DNA of 62,074 nt. Source: Mycobacterium innocens (GTDB lineage Bacteria; Actinomycetota; Actinomycetes; Mycobacteriales; Mycobacteriaceae). Positions 24,241 through 35,383 of the stretch are shown here, piece by piece. The position numbers were made by a program, and so were the translations under genes. How positions within the stretch are numbered: position 1 is the stretch's first letter; each line of letters starts with the position of its first letter. The DNA lies in contig NZ_UPHQ01000021.1 in the NCBI RefSeq assembly GCF_900566055.1, positions 1 to 62,074 on the forward strand, read 5' to 3'. The notes below the pieces were generated by a model. That model was not told the DNA's origin, searched no databases, and saw only the letters and a program-made list of their open reading frames with translations.

Positions 24241-24290
24241 GTGCGTCTGGGTCTGTCTGGGTTCGCCTGGGTCTGTCTGGGTCTGTCTGC
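24241..24290. repeat. 10-bp tandem repeat (gtctgtctgg type)
   Basis: Five units of exactly 10 bases: gtgcgtctgg, gtctgtctgg, gttcgcctgg, gtctgtctgg, gtctgtctgc. It begins at the base after the DUF2752 stop codon. The 10-base period matches one helical turn. Confidence 0.85.
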
Positions 24291-24368
24291 GTTCACGTGC
24301 AGTCCCTAAGTCCGGATCGAATCGCCCGCCGGATGGGTGTCAAGCGGCGCCATGGCTGGACCGCGGTC

Positions 24369-24374
24369 TAATCT
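24369..24374 (+). promoter_or_regulatory. -10 element consistent with leaderless lpqL
   Basis: TAATCT lies 13 to 8 bases before the ATG at 24382 and no Shine-Dalgarno is visible, as expected for a leaderless mRNA. Confidence 0.4.
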
Positions 24375-24381
24375 GGGCGCG

Positions 24382-25884
24382 ATGGCGAACAAATCAAGGA
24401 CCCCGGCAATGTCCGTGGCGGTGGTGGTGGTCATTGCCCTGCTGGTGGTCGGTTGTGTTCATTCGTCGGGCTGTCCCCAGACCTTTACCGGCAATCCCGC
24501 CGCGGCCCAGTTCGCCGACGCGTTGCACAACCGGGTGCATACCGAAGCGATGATGGCGCATCTTGCCAAACTGCAGGACATCGCCAACGCCAACGACGGC
24601 ACCCGGGCGGTAGGCACCCCGGGCTACGAGGCCAGCGTCGACTACGTCGTCAACACCTTGCGCAACAGCGGTTTTGACGTGCAGACACCCGAGTTTTCGG
24701 CCCGCGTGTTCCACGCCGAGAAGGGGTCGGTGACCGTCGGTGGCCTGACCGTGGAGGCACATGCGCTGGAATACAGTCTCGGCACCGCTCCGGACGGGGT
24801 GAGCGGACCGTTGCTGTCGGTTCCTACCGACGACAGCCCGGGCTGCACCGCCGCCGACTACGACAAACTGCCCGCAAAGGGTGCCGTGGCGCTGGTGGAC
24901 CGTGGCAGCTGCGAGTTCGCCCAGAAAGAAGACGTCGCCGCCCAGCAGGGCGTCGCGGCGCTGATCATCGTCGACAACGTCGACGAGCAGTCGATGGGCG
25001 GCACCCTGGGGGTCAACACCGACGTCAAGATCCCGGTCGTCGGTGTCACCAAGTCGGTGGGCATGCAGCTGCGCGGGAAGTCCGGGCCGACAACCGTCAA
25101 GCTCGCCGCGAGCACCCAGAGTTTCAAGGCGCGCAACGTCATCGCGCAGACCAAAACCGGGTCCACCACCGATGTGGTGATGGCAGGCGCCCATTTGGAC
25201 AGCGTGGCCGAGGGTCCCGGTATCAACGACAACGGCTCCGGAGTGGCCGCAGTCCTGGAAACCGCAGTGCAACTGGGCAACTCGCCGCAGGTGCACAACG
25301 CGGTGCGGTTCGGATTCTGGGGTGCCGAGGAGCTGGGGCTGATCGGTTCCCGCAACTATGTCGAGTCGCTCAATCCCGACGCGCTGAAGAACATAGCGCT
25401 CTATCTGAACTTCGACATGCTGGCCTCCCCCAATCCGGGCTACTTCACCTATGACGGAGACCAGTCGCTGCCACTGGACAGCCGTGGCCAGCCGGTAGTG
25501 CCGGAAGGCTCGGCCGGAATCGAGCGGCTGCTGGTCGCGTATTTGAAGTTGGCCGGCAAGACCGCGCAGGACACGGCGTTCGACGGTCGTTCCGACTATG
25601 ACGGATTCACCTTGGCGGGGATCCCGTCCGGAGGGCTCTTCGCCGGCGCGGAGGTCAAGAAGACCGACGAGCAGGCAAAGCTGTGGGGCGGCACCGCAAA
25701 CGAGCCTTTCGATCCCAACTATCACCAAAAGGGTGACACCTTAGAGCACATCGACCGCACGGCGCTGGGCATCCAGGGCGCCGGTGTCGCCTACGCGGTG
25801 GGCCTGTACGCGCAGGACCTGACCGGCCGTAACGGTGTTCCCCCGATAGAGGATCGCACCCGTCACGTGCTCGTCAAGCCATGA
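24382..25884 (+). CDS. lpqL: Lipoprotein aminopeptidase LpqL (M28 family)
   Basis: 500 residues. Signal peptide with lipobox LVVGC, so anchored in the envelope. A PA domain (about 150-240, including VALVDRGSCEFAQKE) is inserted ahead of an M28 zinc peptidase domain. Metal and catalytic residues appear intact: GAHLDS (His, Asp), GINDNGSG (Asp), WGAEELG (Glu316 and Glu317), NFDML (Asp) and NYHQKGD (His448). Cleaves N-terminal residues from peptides. The stop overlaps the start of a degenerate paralogue. Confidence 0.95.
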   Translation: MANKSRTPAMSVAVVVVIALLVVGCVHSSGCPQTFTGNPAAAQFADALHNRVHTEAMMAHLAKLQDIANANDGTRAVGTPGYEASVDYVVNTLRNSGFDVQTPEFSARVFHAEKGSVTVGGLTVEAHALEYSLGTAPDGVSGPLLSVPTDDSPGCTAADYDKLPAKGAVALVDRGSCEFAQKEDVAAQQGVAALIIVDNVDEQSMGGTLGVNTDVKIPVVGVTKSVGMQLRGKSGPTTVKLAASTQSFKARNVIAQTKTGSTTDVVMAGAHLDSVAEGPGINDNGSGVAAVLETAVQLGNSPQVHNAVRFGFWGAEELGLIGSRNYVESLNPDALKNIALYLNFDMLASPNPGYFTYDGDQSLPLDSRGQPVVPEGSAGIERLLVAYLKLAGKTAQDTAFDGRSDYDGFTLAGIPSGGLFAGAEVKKTDEQAKLWGGTANEPFDPNYHQKGDTLEHIDRTALGIQGAGVAYAVGLYAQDLTGRNGVPPIEDRTRHVLVKP

Positions 25885-27344
25885 TGCGGGGCCTGATAGC
25901 GACGCTGCTGCTGGCGGCTTGTCTGCTGGCCGCATGCTCGGCGCCCAAGCCGGCGCCGCCGGCCGCGGCGCCCGACCTGGGTCGCACGTTGGCCGGCAAG
26001 GTCACCGCCGACGGGATGTTCACCCACCTGCGTGCGCTGCAGGCCATCGCCAACGCCAACAACGGCAACCGGGCGACGGGTACCCGTGGCTACGACGCCA
26101 GCGTCGACTATGTGGCGAATGCGCTGCGCACCAAGGGTTTTGAGGTGTCGACCCCACAGTTCGAGCGGGTGTACACCGCGTCGCAGGGTAAACCGGCGCT
26201 GACCGTCGCCGGCCGCAGTTATCCCGTCGACCAGGCCTCGCTGCTGGTTCGGACGCCACCCGGTGGCCTGACCGGCCAGCCGGTACGGCCCACCCAACCG
26301 GCCGGCTGCGCCGTCGGCGACTACCCGTCCGTGCTGCCGAAGAGCGCGATCGCCGTGGTGGACGATACGCGCTGTTCGGTCGTCGACAAGCAGAACAGCG
26401 CGCTCGCCAAAGGTGCTATCGGGCTGATCGTGGTGAGTGAGCCCACGAGACAGGGAAGCCCGCCGACCCTCTTCAGCCCCGGCTACTACAACCAGCTCAC
26501 CGTGCCCGTCGCGGTGGTCGACGCCAACGTCGCCGCTGCCCTGGGACGCGCAACCGCCCCGGTGCGGCTGGTGCTGGACACCGAGTACGTCAAGGTCACA
26601 TCGCGGAATGTGCTGGCGCAGACCAAAACCGGGACGCCGAATGAGGTGATCATGCTCGGCGCACATCTCGACAGCCCAGCCGGGGGCCCGGGCATCAACG
26701 ACGGCGGGTCCGGGGTGGCCGCGGTGCTGGAAACGGCGCTGCAGTTGGGGCCGCTGCCGCCGGCCAACAATGCGGTGCGGTTCGCCTTCTGGGGCGCCGG
26801 GATCACCGGCGCGATGGACTACGTCTTCGGTCTGAACGGCGAACAGCTCAACAACATCGCGATGTACCTGAATTTCGACATGCTGGGCTCGCCCAACGCG
26901 GGCTTCTTCACCGACGACGGCGACCAATCCGGCCCACCGGGTCCCGGTGTGGCGTCAGCCGATGTGCCCGAAGGTTCGGCCGGCATCGAACGCACCCTTG
27001 CCGGCTATGTGAACCTGGCGGGTAAGCGGCCCGCTGACATGCCGCTGACCGCCAGTGCCGACTATCATCCTTTCCTGGTCGCCGGGGTGCCCATCGGCGG
27101 TCTGACCACCGGCGCCTCCCAGACGAAAACCACCGTGCAGGCACGCCTTTGGGGCGGTCAGGCAGGCGTCGCATTCGATCCCAACTACCTGAGCGCAAGG
27201 GACACCGCCGACAACGTCAACAGGGAAGCATTGGCCGTGATGGGCTCGGGAGTGGCGTTCGCGGTGGGCAGCTATGCGCAGTCCATCGCGGGCGTCAACG
27301 GCGTCACCCCACACGACAAGCGCCACCGCGCGCCGGTGTCGTAG
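25881..27344 (+). CDS. LpqL paralogue, predicted inactive M28 pseudopeptidase lipoprotein
   Basis: 487 residues with lipobox LLAAC and the same layout as LpqL (PA-like insertion, M28 fold). Retained: GAHLDS, GINDGGSG and NFDML. Lost: the Glu-Glu pair (WGAEELG becomes WGAGITG, Gly307-Ile308) and the last zinc His (NYHQKGD becomes NYLSARD, Leu437). The reading frame is otherwise intact and codon use is normal, so it is probably a maintained non-catalytic binding or scaffolding protein. ATG 25881 overlaps the lpqL stop; a second ATG follows immediately. Not among the M. tuberculosis genes I remember at this place. Confidence 0.88.
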   Translation: MMRGLIATLLLAACLLAACSAPKPAPPAAAPDLGRTLAGKVTADGMFTHLRALQAIANANNGNRATGTRGYDASVDYVANALRTKGFEVSTPQFERVYTASQGKPALTVAGRSYPVDQASLLVRTPPGGLTGQPVRPTQPAGCAVGDYPSVLPKSAIAVVDDTRCSVVDKQNSALAKGAIGLIVVSEPTRQGSPPTLFSPGYYNQLTVPVAVVDANVAAALGRATAPVRLVLDTEYVKVTSRNVLAQTKTGTPNEVIMLGAHLDSPAGGPGINDGGSGVAAVLETALQLGPLPPANNAVRFAFWGAGITGAMDYVFGLNGEQLNNIAMYLNFDMLGSPNAGFFTDDGDQSGPPGPGVASADVPEGSAGIERTLAGYVNLAGKRPADMPLTASADYHPFLVAGVPIGGLTTGASQTKTTVQARLWGGQAGVAFDPNYLSARDTADNVNREALAVMGSGVAFAVGSYAQSIAGVNGVTPHDKRHRAPVS

Positions 27345-27534
27345 CGGCCGCCGCGCCGGCCGGACTCCGGCAGGTCCGGCAAGTATAGAAACCGTTGTGG
27401 CACCGGCCTGCTCGGGCCGAATGCGGCACCCGGACTTTTTGCGGCGTCGCTGCTTGGTTTGCACACTGACTTCCAACCAACCGATCTAAACTGGGACCCT
27501 TGGGTGCAGGCCGGTCGGGATCGGGGTCGATTAC

Positions 27535-29031
27535 ATGGATAACTGCGGTCGGGCAAGACGTCAGTTGCGGCGGCGATGCACACGCGGGCTGACCGCATCG
27601 CTACGCACCGCGGCAGCCGGCCTGGGTGTCATGCTGGTGGTGGCTGGTTGTACCACCATGGTGGAGGGACGTGGGCTGTCGATCCTCAACGATCCGTTCC
27701 GGGTCGGAGGTCTGCCCGCGACCAACGGTCCCAGCGGCCCCCGTCCCGACGGGCCTGCTGCGACCGGCACGGTGATCAACACCAACAACGGACCGATCGA
27801 CAAGTTGTCGTTGCTGTCGGTCAACGATATCCAGGATTACTGGAAAGCGGTCTACAGCGAAGCCCTCAAGGGCACGTTCAAACCCGTCGACAAACTGGTG
27901 TCTTACGACTCCAATGACCCCAGCAGCCCGATGGTCTGCCACAACGAGACCTACCAGCTGGTCAACGCGTTCTTCACCTCGCGCTGCAACATGATCGCCT
28001 GGGACCGAGGAGTATTTATGCCGGTCGCCGAGAAGTATTTCGGCGAGATATCCGTCACCGGCGTGTTAGCACACGAGTTCGGGCACGCCCTTCAGGTGAT
28101 GGCGAAGTTGGTGACCCGCAACGACGCCACCATTGTCCGTGAGCAACAAGCGGATTGCTTCGCCGGCGTCTATTTGTACTGGGTGGCCGCGGGTAAGTCG
28201 CCACGCTTCACGTTGAGCACCGCGGACGGGCTCGACCACGTGCTCGCCGGGATCATCACCACCCGCGACCCGGTAATGGACGCGGATGCGGAAAACGACG
28301 ACGAACACGGGTCCGCCCTGGACCGGGTCAGCGCCTTCCAGATGGGCTTCCTCAGTGGGACCGAGGCTTGTGCGGCGATCAACAAGTCCGAGATCGAGCG
28401 CCGCCGCGGTGACCTGCCGAAAGGCCTGCGGGTCGACAGCAGCGGGAACCCGGAGACCGGCGAGGTCGCGATCAACGAAGACACGCTGAAGACGCTGATG
28501 GAGCTGATGGGCAAGATCTTTTCACCCAAGAATCCGCCCACGCTGTCCTACCAGGCGGCCGGCTGCCGAGATGCCAAGCCCAGTCCGCCGGCGTCGTACT
28601 GTCCGGCCAGCAACACGATCGTCGTCGATCTGCCGGCGCTGGCGACCATGGGAAAGGTCGCCGGCACCGACGAACAGGCGTTGCCGCAAGGCGATGACAC
28701 CGCATTGTCGATCGTGATGTCGAGATACGCGCTGGCGGCGCAGCATGAACGCGGGCTGGCGATGCAGAGTCCGTGGACCGCCCTGCGGACGGCCTGCCTG
28801 ACCGGCGTTGCGCACCGCAAGATGGCCGAGCCGATCGACCTGCCGTCCGGTCAGCAACTCATTCTGACCGCCGGTGATCTCGACGAAGCCGTTTCCGGAC
28901 TGCTGACCAACCACATGGTGGCCAGCGACGCCGACGGGATCAGCGTGCCGGCCGGGTTCACCCGGATCGCGGCATTCCGTGCCGGAGTGGGTGGCGATAT
29001 GGAGGCCTGCTATTCGCGCTACGCGCTGTAG
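27535..29031 (+). CDS. lpqM: Lipoprotein metallopeptidase LpqM
   Basis: 498 residues. Basic N-terminus, hydrophobic stretch and lipobox VVAGC (Cys39). Zinc site HEFGHALQ about residue 181, followed by EQQADCFAG, the third-ligand signature of neutral zinc metallopeptidases. Several Cys may form disulfides. In mycobacteria LpqM has been linked to DNA transfer by conjugation in M. smegmatis. A possible -10 TAAACT is at 27487-27492. Start ATG 27535 gives an unusually Arg-rich n-region of about 25 residues. Confidence 0.92.
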   Translation: MDNCGRARRQLRRRCTRGLTASLRTAAAGLGVMLVVAGCTTMVEGRGLSILNDPFRVGGLPATNGPSGPRPDGPAATGTVINTNNGPIDKLSLLSVNDIQDYWKAVYSEALKGTFKPVDKLVSYDSNDPSSPMVCHNETYQLVNAFFTSRCNMIAWDRGVFMPVAEKYFGEISVTGVLAHEFGHALQVMAKLVTRNDATIVREQQADCFAGVYLYWVAAGKSPRFTLSTADGLDHVLAGIITTRDPVMDADAENDDEHGSALDRVSAFQMGFLSGTEACAAINKSEIERRRGDLPKGLRVDSSGNPETGEVAINEDTLKTLMELMGKIFSPKNPPTLSYQAAGCRDAKPSPPASYCPASNTIVVDLPALATMGKVAGTDEQALPQGDDTALSIVMSRYALAAQHERGLAMQSPWTALRTACLTGVAHRKMAEPIDLPSGQQLILTAGDLDEAVSGLLTNHMVASDADGISVPAGFTRIAAFRAGVGGDMEACYSRYAL

Positions 29032-29295
29032 CGCAGGCGGCCGTATTCGCGCATTCGGCCCGAATCCCGTTGCCCCGAACAGGATTGGGCGGTGATCTTC
29101 GGCCGCGTCGACAACCGGTTGAGGTGGGGGCGCCGGCGGGGAACTCGAGGAACGCGGCACCAGATGCAGAGCGGCTTGGCGCAGGCTAAGGTGAGGATCT
29201 TGTTATCCGCGGCAAACCGGCTGTGGCGGATGTGGTTTCGGTGCGAGCTGCCCCGCCCGGTGGGTGAGGTGGTTCAAGACGATGGTGGAGCTGAG

Positions 29296-29769
29296 ATGCG
29301 TGGATCGCGGTTGATTTGCAGTGGGCGCCGGGCCCTTGCCGTAGTCGGCGCAGTCTTGGGTCTCGCGGTGCTCAACGCCGGTGTGGCAGATGCCGACGGC
29401 CCGGTCGAGTTGAAAAGCCGACTAGGCGATGTCTGTCTGGACGCCCCGAGTGGCAGTTGGGTCAGCCCGGTGGTGATCAACCCCTGCAACGGGACAGACT
29501 TCCAGCGCTGGAATCTCAATGGCCAGGAGATCGAAAGCGTGGCCTTCCCCGGGGAGTGCCTGATCCAACCGGGGGAGGGTTGGTGGGCGAAACTCAATCC
29601 CTGTACCAACTGGATCAGCCAGCATTGGACCATCCAGCCCAACGGCCAGGTGACGAATGACCTTGGAGGCTGCCTCGCGGTTCTCGGCGGCCCAGACCCG
29701 GGGACGTGGGTATCCACCCGATGGTGCAACGCCGGTGCACCCGAGCAACAGTGGGATAGCGTTCCATGA
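29296..29769 (+). CDS. Secreted ricin-type lectin (sMTL-13 / Rv1419-like)
   Basis: 157 residues from ATG 29296. Signal peptide ending near ADADGPV, then a single ricin B-type beta-trefoil domain with QxW repeats (DFQRWNLNG, SQHWTIQP, EQQWDSVP) and paired Cys (DVCLD, NPCNG, GECLI, NPCTN, GGCLA, RWCNA). Strongly resembles the secreted lectin Rv1419 of M. tuberculosis, which is at a different locus there. Probably binds carbohydrate outside the cell. An in-frame ATG at 29092 would hide the signal peptide and is rejected. Confidence 0.88.
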   Translation: MRGSRLICSGRRALAVVGAVLGLAVLNAGVADADGPVELKSRLGDVCLDAPSGSWVSPVVINPCNGTDFQRWNLNGQEIESVAFPGECLIQPGEGWWAKLNPCTNWISQHWTIQPNGQVTNDLGGCLAVLGGPDPGTWVSTRWCNAGAPEQQWDSVP

Positions 29770-29976
29770 CCGGGCTTGCCGGGGATCCGGCGCGGCGAAG
29801 CAAGCCCAACACCCTCGTGACTTCGGATGCCGCGACGGGCGCCAGATTCAGACCGGTTCGGCGCAGCCGAAGGTAAGGACCTGGTCATCCGCGGCAAACC
29901 GGCTGTGGCGGAAGCGGTTTCGTGGGAACGCGGCGGTGCCGCGGGTGAGGTGATCCAAATGATCGGTCATAGTGAA

Positions 29977-30453
29977 ATGCGCGGACCGCGGCTGACGGGC
30001 AGTGTGCGCCACGCCCTTGGCATAGCCGGCGCGACTGGGGTCTCGTGGTGCTCAACGCCGGTGTGGCGCACGCCGACGGCCCGATTCAGTTGAAAAGCCG
30101 GTCGGGCGATGTTTGTCTGGACGCCCCGAGTGGCGGGGGTGGTGACCGCGGTGGTGATCAACCCCTGCGGCGGGTCGAACAATCAGCGCTGGGATCTCAC
30201 TGATTCCCGGGAGCTCGAGAGCGTGGCCTTTCCCGGGCAATGCCTGATCCAGCAGGGGGACTTTTTGTTCGTGCACCTCGACCCCTGTTTGAATTCGATC
30301 GCCCAGCATTCGGCTACCCAGTCCAACGGCCTGGTCACCAGTGACTTTCGTGGCTGCCTCGCCGTTCTCGGCGGCCCGAATCCTGGGACGTTTGTATCCA
30401 CCCGCTGGTGCAACGCCGATGCACCCGAGCAGCAGTGGGACAACGTTGCCTGA
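29977..30453 (+). pseudogene. Broken second copy of the ricin-type lectin gene
   Basis: Begins MRGPRLTGSVRHALGIAGA from ATG 29977, matching the signal peptide of the intact copy. It then shifts frame near 30040 (the lectin start VLNAGVAHADGPIQLKSRSGD continues in another frame) and again near 30130 to VVTAVVINPCGG. The last part runs in frame to a stop at 30453 (PEQQWDNVA). Two shifts in about 100 bases break the gene. Confidence 0.85.
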
Positions 30454-30507
30454 CCGGGCCTGCAAGGGGACCCGGCGCGCTGCAACAAGCTCGGCCCGCG
30501 CCGGTGA

Positions 30508-31878
30508 TCACGGGTCATCGTCGTCTTTGTTGGCGTCGTGTAGCAGCTTTTCGGGGTGGAAGTAGGTGTTGGTTCTGGGTTGGCCGTAGTCCAGGTGGGC
30601 CGGTGGGATCCATTCGGTGTCACCGTGGGTGTTCTTGCGGGTGGTCCAGCCGCCGGAGGTGACGAGTTTGTGGTGGGGTCCGCAGCCTAATGCCAGGTCG
30701 TCGATGTTGGTTTGTTGGCATTGCGCGAAGTCGGTGACGTGGTGTACTTCGGTGAGATAGCCCGGCACGTCGCAGTTGGGAAATGAACAGCCTCGGTCCT
30801 TGGCGTACAAGACAATTCGTTGCCCCGGTGTGGCGATGCGTTTGCTGTGATACAGGCCCAGCTCGCGTCCTTTGGTGAAGATCCGCAGGTAATGATGGGC
30901 GTGGGAGGCCAGCCGGATCACGTCGGACATGGGCAGCAGGGTGCCGCCGCCGGTCAGGGCGTTGCCGCAGCCAGATTCCAGCTCGGCCAGCGTGGTGGAC
31001 ACGATGATGGTGGCGGGCAGCCCGTTGTGTTGACCCAGATCGGTCGAGCACAGCATGGCTCGCAGCGCGGTGCTGATCGCGTCGTGGGTTCGTTGGCCGG
31101 TGCTGCGGGTGTCGGACTCGATCGCGGTTTGGGTGGGGGTGCCGCTGACGCATGGGTGGGGGTCGTCGGGGTTGCACATGCCCGGAGCGGCCAGTTTGGC
31201 CAGCAGCGCATCCCAGGTGGCGCGGGCCTCGGGGGTCAGGTATCCGCTGATCGCCGACATGCCGTCGGGGCCTTGGGTGCCGATGATGATGCCGCGGCGG
31301 CGCGCGCGATCGGTGTCGGTGAAGTTGCCGTCGGGGTTGAGGCAGTCGGCCATCTTGGCGGCCAGCTTGTCCAGCTGGTCGGGGCGATGCTTGCCGGCCA
31401 GGGCGGCCAGGTCGGCTTCGGCCTTGTCACGCATGGCCGGGCCGACACAGTTGGGTAGCTGGTGGTAGAAGGTGCGGATCACCCGGACATGGGCGCTGCT
31501 GATCTGCCCGGCGCGTTGGGCGGCGGCGGTGGCAGTCAACAGCGGCGGCAGCGGCTGGCCGGTGAGCGCGCGCCGCGGCCCCAGATCGGCGGCCTCACCG
31601 ATGCGCCGCGAGGCTTCGCTGCGGGTGATGCGCAGCCGCGGGGCCAGCGCGAAGGCCAGCTTGCCGCCCAGCTCGCTGGTGTCGGCCTGCTCGGCCAGGG
31701 TGTTGATCAGCGGATGCTCGGCGGCGGGCAACCGGCGCCGCACCACTTCGCAGCGTTCCAGCAGCGCCAGGCATTCCGGGACGGTCAGCACCTCGGCCGA
31801 GAGCTCCAGCACCCGGTTCAACGCCGCGTCAAGCTCGTCGAACGCGGCGCCGACCCCGTCCCGGCTACTCGAAAACAT
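30508..31878 (-). CDS. 13E12 repeat family protein (DUF222 plus HNH nuclease)
   Basis: 456 residues. DUF222 region (about 20-300) with [19 protein letters not shown], then an HNH nuclease domain: [36 protein letters not shown]. In mycobacteria REP13E12 copies are repeated elements and serve as attachment sites for prophage phiRv1. No integrase or direct attachment repeats are seen here. It occupies the place where M. tuberculosis has Rv0420c, next to the duplicated lectins, suggesting a recombination-prone spot. Confidence 0.92.
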   Translation of the reverse strand: MFSSSRDGVGAAFDELDAALNRVLELSAEVLTVPECLALLERCEVVRRRLPAAEHPLINTLAEQADTSELGGKLAFALAPRLRITRSEASRRIGEAADLGPRRALTGQPLPPLLTATAAAQRAGQISSAHVRVIRTFYHQLPNCVGPAMRDKAEADLAALAGKHRPDQLDKLAAKMADCLNPDGNFTDTDRARRRGIIIGTQGPDGMSAISGYLTPEARATWDALLAKLAAPGMCNPDDPHPCVSGTPTQTAIESDTRSTGQRTHDAISTALRAMLCSTDLGQHNGLPATIIVSTTLAELESGCGNALTGGGTLLPMSDVIRLASHAHHYLRIFTKGRELGLYHSKRIATPGQRIVLYAKDRGCSFPNCDVPGYLTEVHHVTDFAQCQQTNIDDLALGCGPHHKLVTSGGWTTRKNTHGDTEWIPPAHLDYGQPRTNTYFHPEKLLHDANKDDDDP

Positions 31879-32022
31879 GTTCGAATGATACTGCGGGCCA
31901 CCGACAAGACCCGACGCCGTTGTTGCTCAAGTGAATTCAGTGATCTGAGTGATCCTCGATGGCGAGGATCGAGACCGGCTCGCGGACGTGCCGCGGTGGC
32001 AGGGCCCTAAGAGGTGACCCGG

Positions 32023-32643
32023 TCAGCCAGCCAACAGGCGTAGCGCCGCATCGACCGCCAACGCTGCGACGTCGAGGGCCTTCGAGGCTAAATCGTGTCG
32101 CGCGCCGGTGATCTCGACGATTTCGGTCGGTGCGGCGATCAGCGCTACGGCATCGCGCAACTCCGCGATGGTGCCGAACGGATCGGACGTGCCGTGGGTG
32201 AACACCGTCGGCACCGTGATGCTCGGCAGGTGCTCGGTGCGGGCGCGCTCCGGCTTACCGGGCGGATGCACCGGATAGGAGAACAGCGTCAGCGCGTCAA
32301 CTTCCGCCGCACCGGCGGCGACCACCATGGAGGTTTGCCGACCTCCGTAGGAATGCCCGCCCGCGATCAGCGAGCCGCCGGCCAGCCCGCGGCACACCTC
32401 GATCGCGTCGACGATGCCCGCGCGGTCGGCGTCGCCCGAGCCGGACGGTGGGCCTTTCGGGCGACGACGACGGTAGGGCAGGTTATACCGGACCGCCAGC
32501 CAGCCATGCCGGGCCCATTCGTCGCAAACACGTTGCAGCAGTGGGGAATCCCGGTCGCCGCCAGCACCGTGAGTCAGTACCACGACGCCGTGCGCGCGGC
32601 CGTCGGGCTGGTGTGCGATGCCCGCAATCCGGTCGAGGTTCAT
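32023..32643 (-). CDS. Alpha/beta hydrolase (Rv0421c-like)
   Basis: 206 residues from ATG 32643, overlapping the thiD stop by 4 bases. Seen: LTHGAGGDRDSP (oxyanion region), nucleophile elbow AGGHSYGGRQ, an Asp in GTSDPFG and final His in GARHDLAS. It resembles the Tex30/KANL3 branch of dienelactone-like hydrolases. Third gene of thiC-thiD-hydrolase behind a TPP riboswitch; a thiamine function is not known. Confidence 0.88.
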   Translation of the reverse strand: MNLDRIAGIAHQPDGRAHGVVVLTHGAGGDRDSPLLQRVCDEWARHGWLAVRYNLPYRRRRPKGPPSGSGDADRAGIVDAIEVCRGLAGGSLIAGGHSYGGRQTSMVVAAGAAEVDALTLFSYPVHPPGKPERARTEHLPSITVPTVFTHGTSDPFGTIAELRDAVALIAAPTEIVEITGARHDLASKALDVAALAVDAALRLLAG

Positions 32644-33491
32644 GACAGCCGAAACAACGCGGAGACCGGGCCATGGCCGGCCCCCAACGGGTAAGCGGCG
32701 CGCAGACATTCGGTGACCCATCGTTTCCCGAAGGCCACCGCGTCGGGCACGGTGAACCCGTGCGCCAGCGCACAAGCGACCGCGGCGGCCAGGGTGTCGC
32801 CGCCGCCGTGGTCGTTGCCGGTGGGCAGCCGCGGCGCGTCGAACTCGTAGAAATCGGCCTCTGCGGAGGGGCCACCATAGAGCAGATCACAGCTGTGGTC
32901 CGACGATCGCAGGTGACCGCCCTTCACCAAAACCCACCGGGGGCCCAGCGCACGCAGGGCCTTGCACGCTGCGCGCTGCGAACCCGGGTCGACGACCTCG
33001 ATGTCCACCAGCAGGCGCACCTCGTCCAGATTCGGTGTCACCAGCGTCGCCAACGGAAACACCTCAGCGCGAAGCGAATCCAGGTCCGAAGCGGCCAACA
33101 GCGGGTCTCCGTGCATGGATGCGCAGACCGGGTCGACGACCAGCGGAACCCTCAATTCCAGGCGGCGCCAGGTGGCGGCCACCGCGGCGATGATGCGCGA
33201 CGACGCCAGCATCCCGGTCTTGGCGGCCTGGATGCCGATATCGGTAACCACGGCCTCGATCTGACCTGCCACGACATCGTCGGGCACCTCGTGAAAGCTT
33301 TTGACTCCCAACGTGTTCTGCACGGTAACGGCGGTGACGGCGACGCAGGCATGCACCCCCAGCAGCGCCATGGTGCGCATATCGGCCTGGATGCCGGCAC
33401 CGCCACCCGAGTCCGAGCCGGCGACCGTCAGCACCCGCAACGGCGTCGTACCCGGCGGCGGCACAGGCAGCACGGGAGGCAGGTAATTCAC
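32640..33491 (-). CDS. thiD: HMP / HMP-phosphate kinase ThiD
   Basis: 283 residues from GTG 33491 (NYLPPVLP then RVLTVAGSDSGGGAGIQ). Ribokinase-fold enzyme making HMP pyrophosphate; visible are the anion hole region GNDHGGGDTLA and VKGGHL. An alternative GTG at 33569 overlaps the thiC stop (GTGA) and would add 26 low-complexity residues encoded by a repeat-like spacer. The family's usual length is about 265, which favours the later start. Confidence 0.93.
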   Translation of the reverse strand: MNYLPPVLPVPPPGTTPLRVLTVAGSDSGGGAGIQADMRTMALLGVHACVAVTAVTVQNTLGVKSFHEVPDDVVAGQIEAVVTDIGIQAAKTGMLASSRIIAAVAATWRRLELRVPLVVDPVCASMHGDPLLAASDLDSLRAEVFPLATLVTPNLDEVRLLVDIEVVDPGSQRAACKALRALGPRWVLVKGGHLRSSDHSCDLLYGGPSAEADFYEFDAPRLPTGNDHGGGDTLAAAVACALAHGFTVPDAVAFGKRWVTECLRAAYPLGAGHGPVSALFRLS

Positions 33492-33498
33492 TGTGCCG

Positions 33499-35292
<1,794 letters not shown>

Positions 35293-35383
35293 GGATTAGG
35301 TGGATGTACCCAACGCTAGCGCAGCGCGGCACCGCTGTGCAGGGGCGTCTGGAGCATGCTGGCCGGTCGGCTCGCCAAGTGGG

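Larger units (their letters stand above)
29160..30453 (+). repeat. Tandem duplication of a lectin gene and its upstream region
   Basis: The segment 29160-29769 is repeated, diverged, at about 29839-30453. The similarity includes upstream bases (for example cgcggcaaaccggctgtggcgg in shortened form at about 29201 and 29891), not only the coding part. The first copy is intact, the second carries frame disruptions. Confidence 0.85.
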
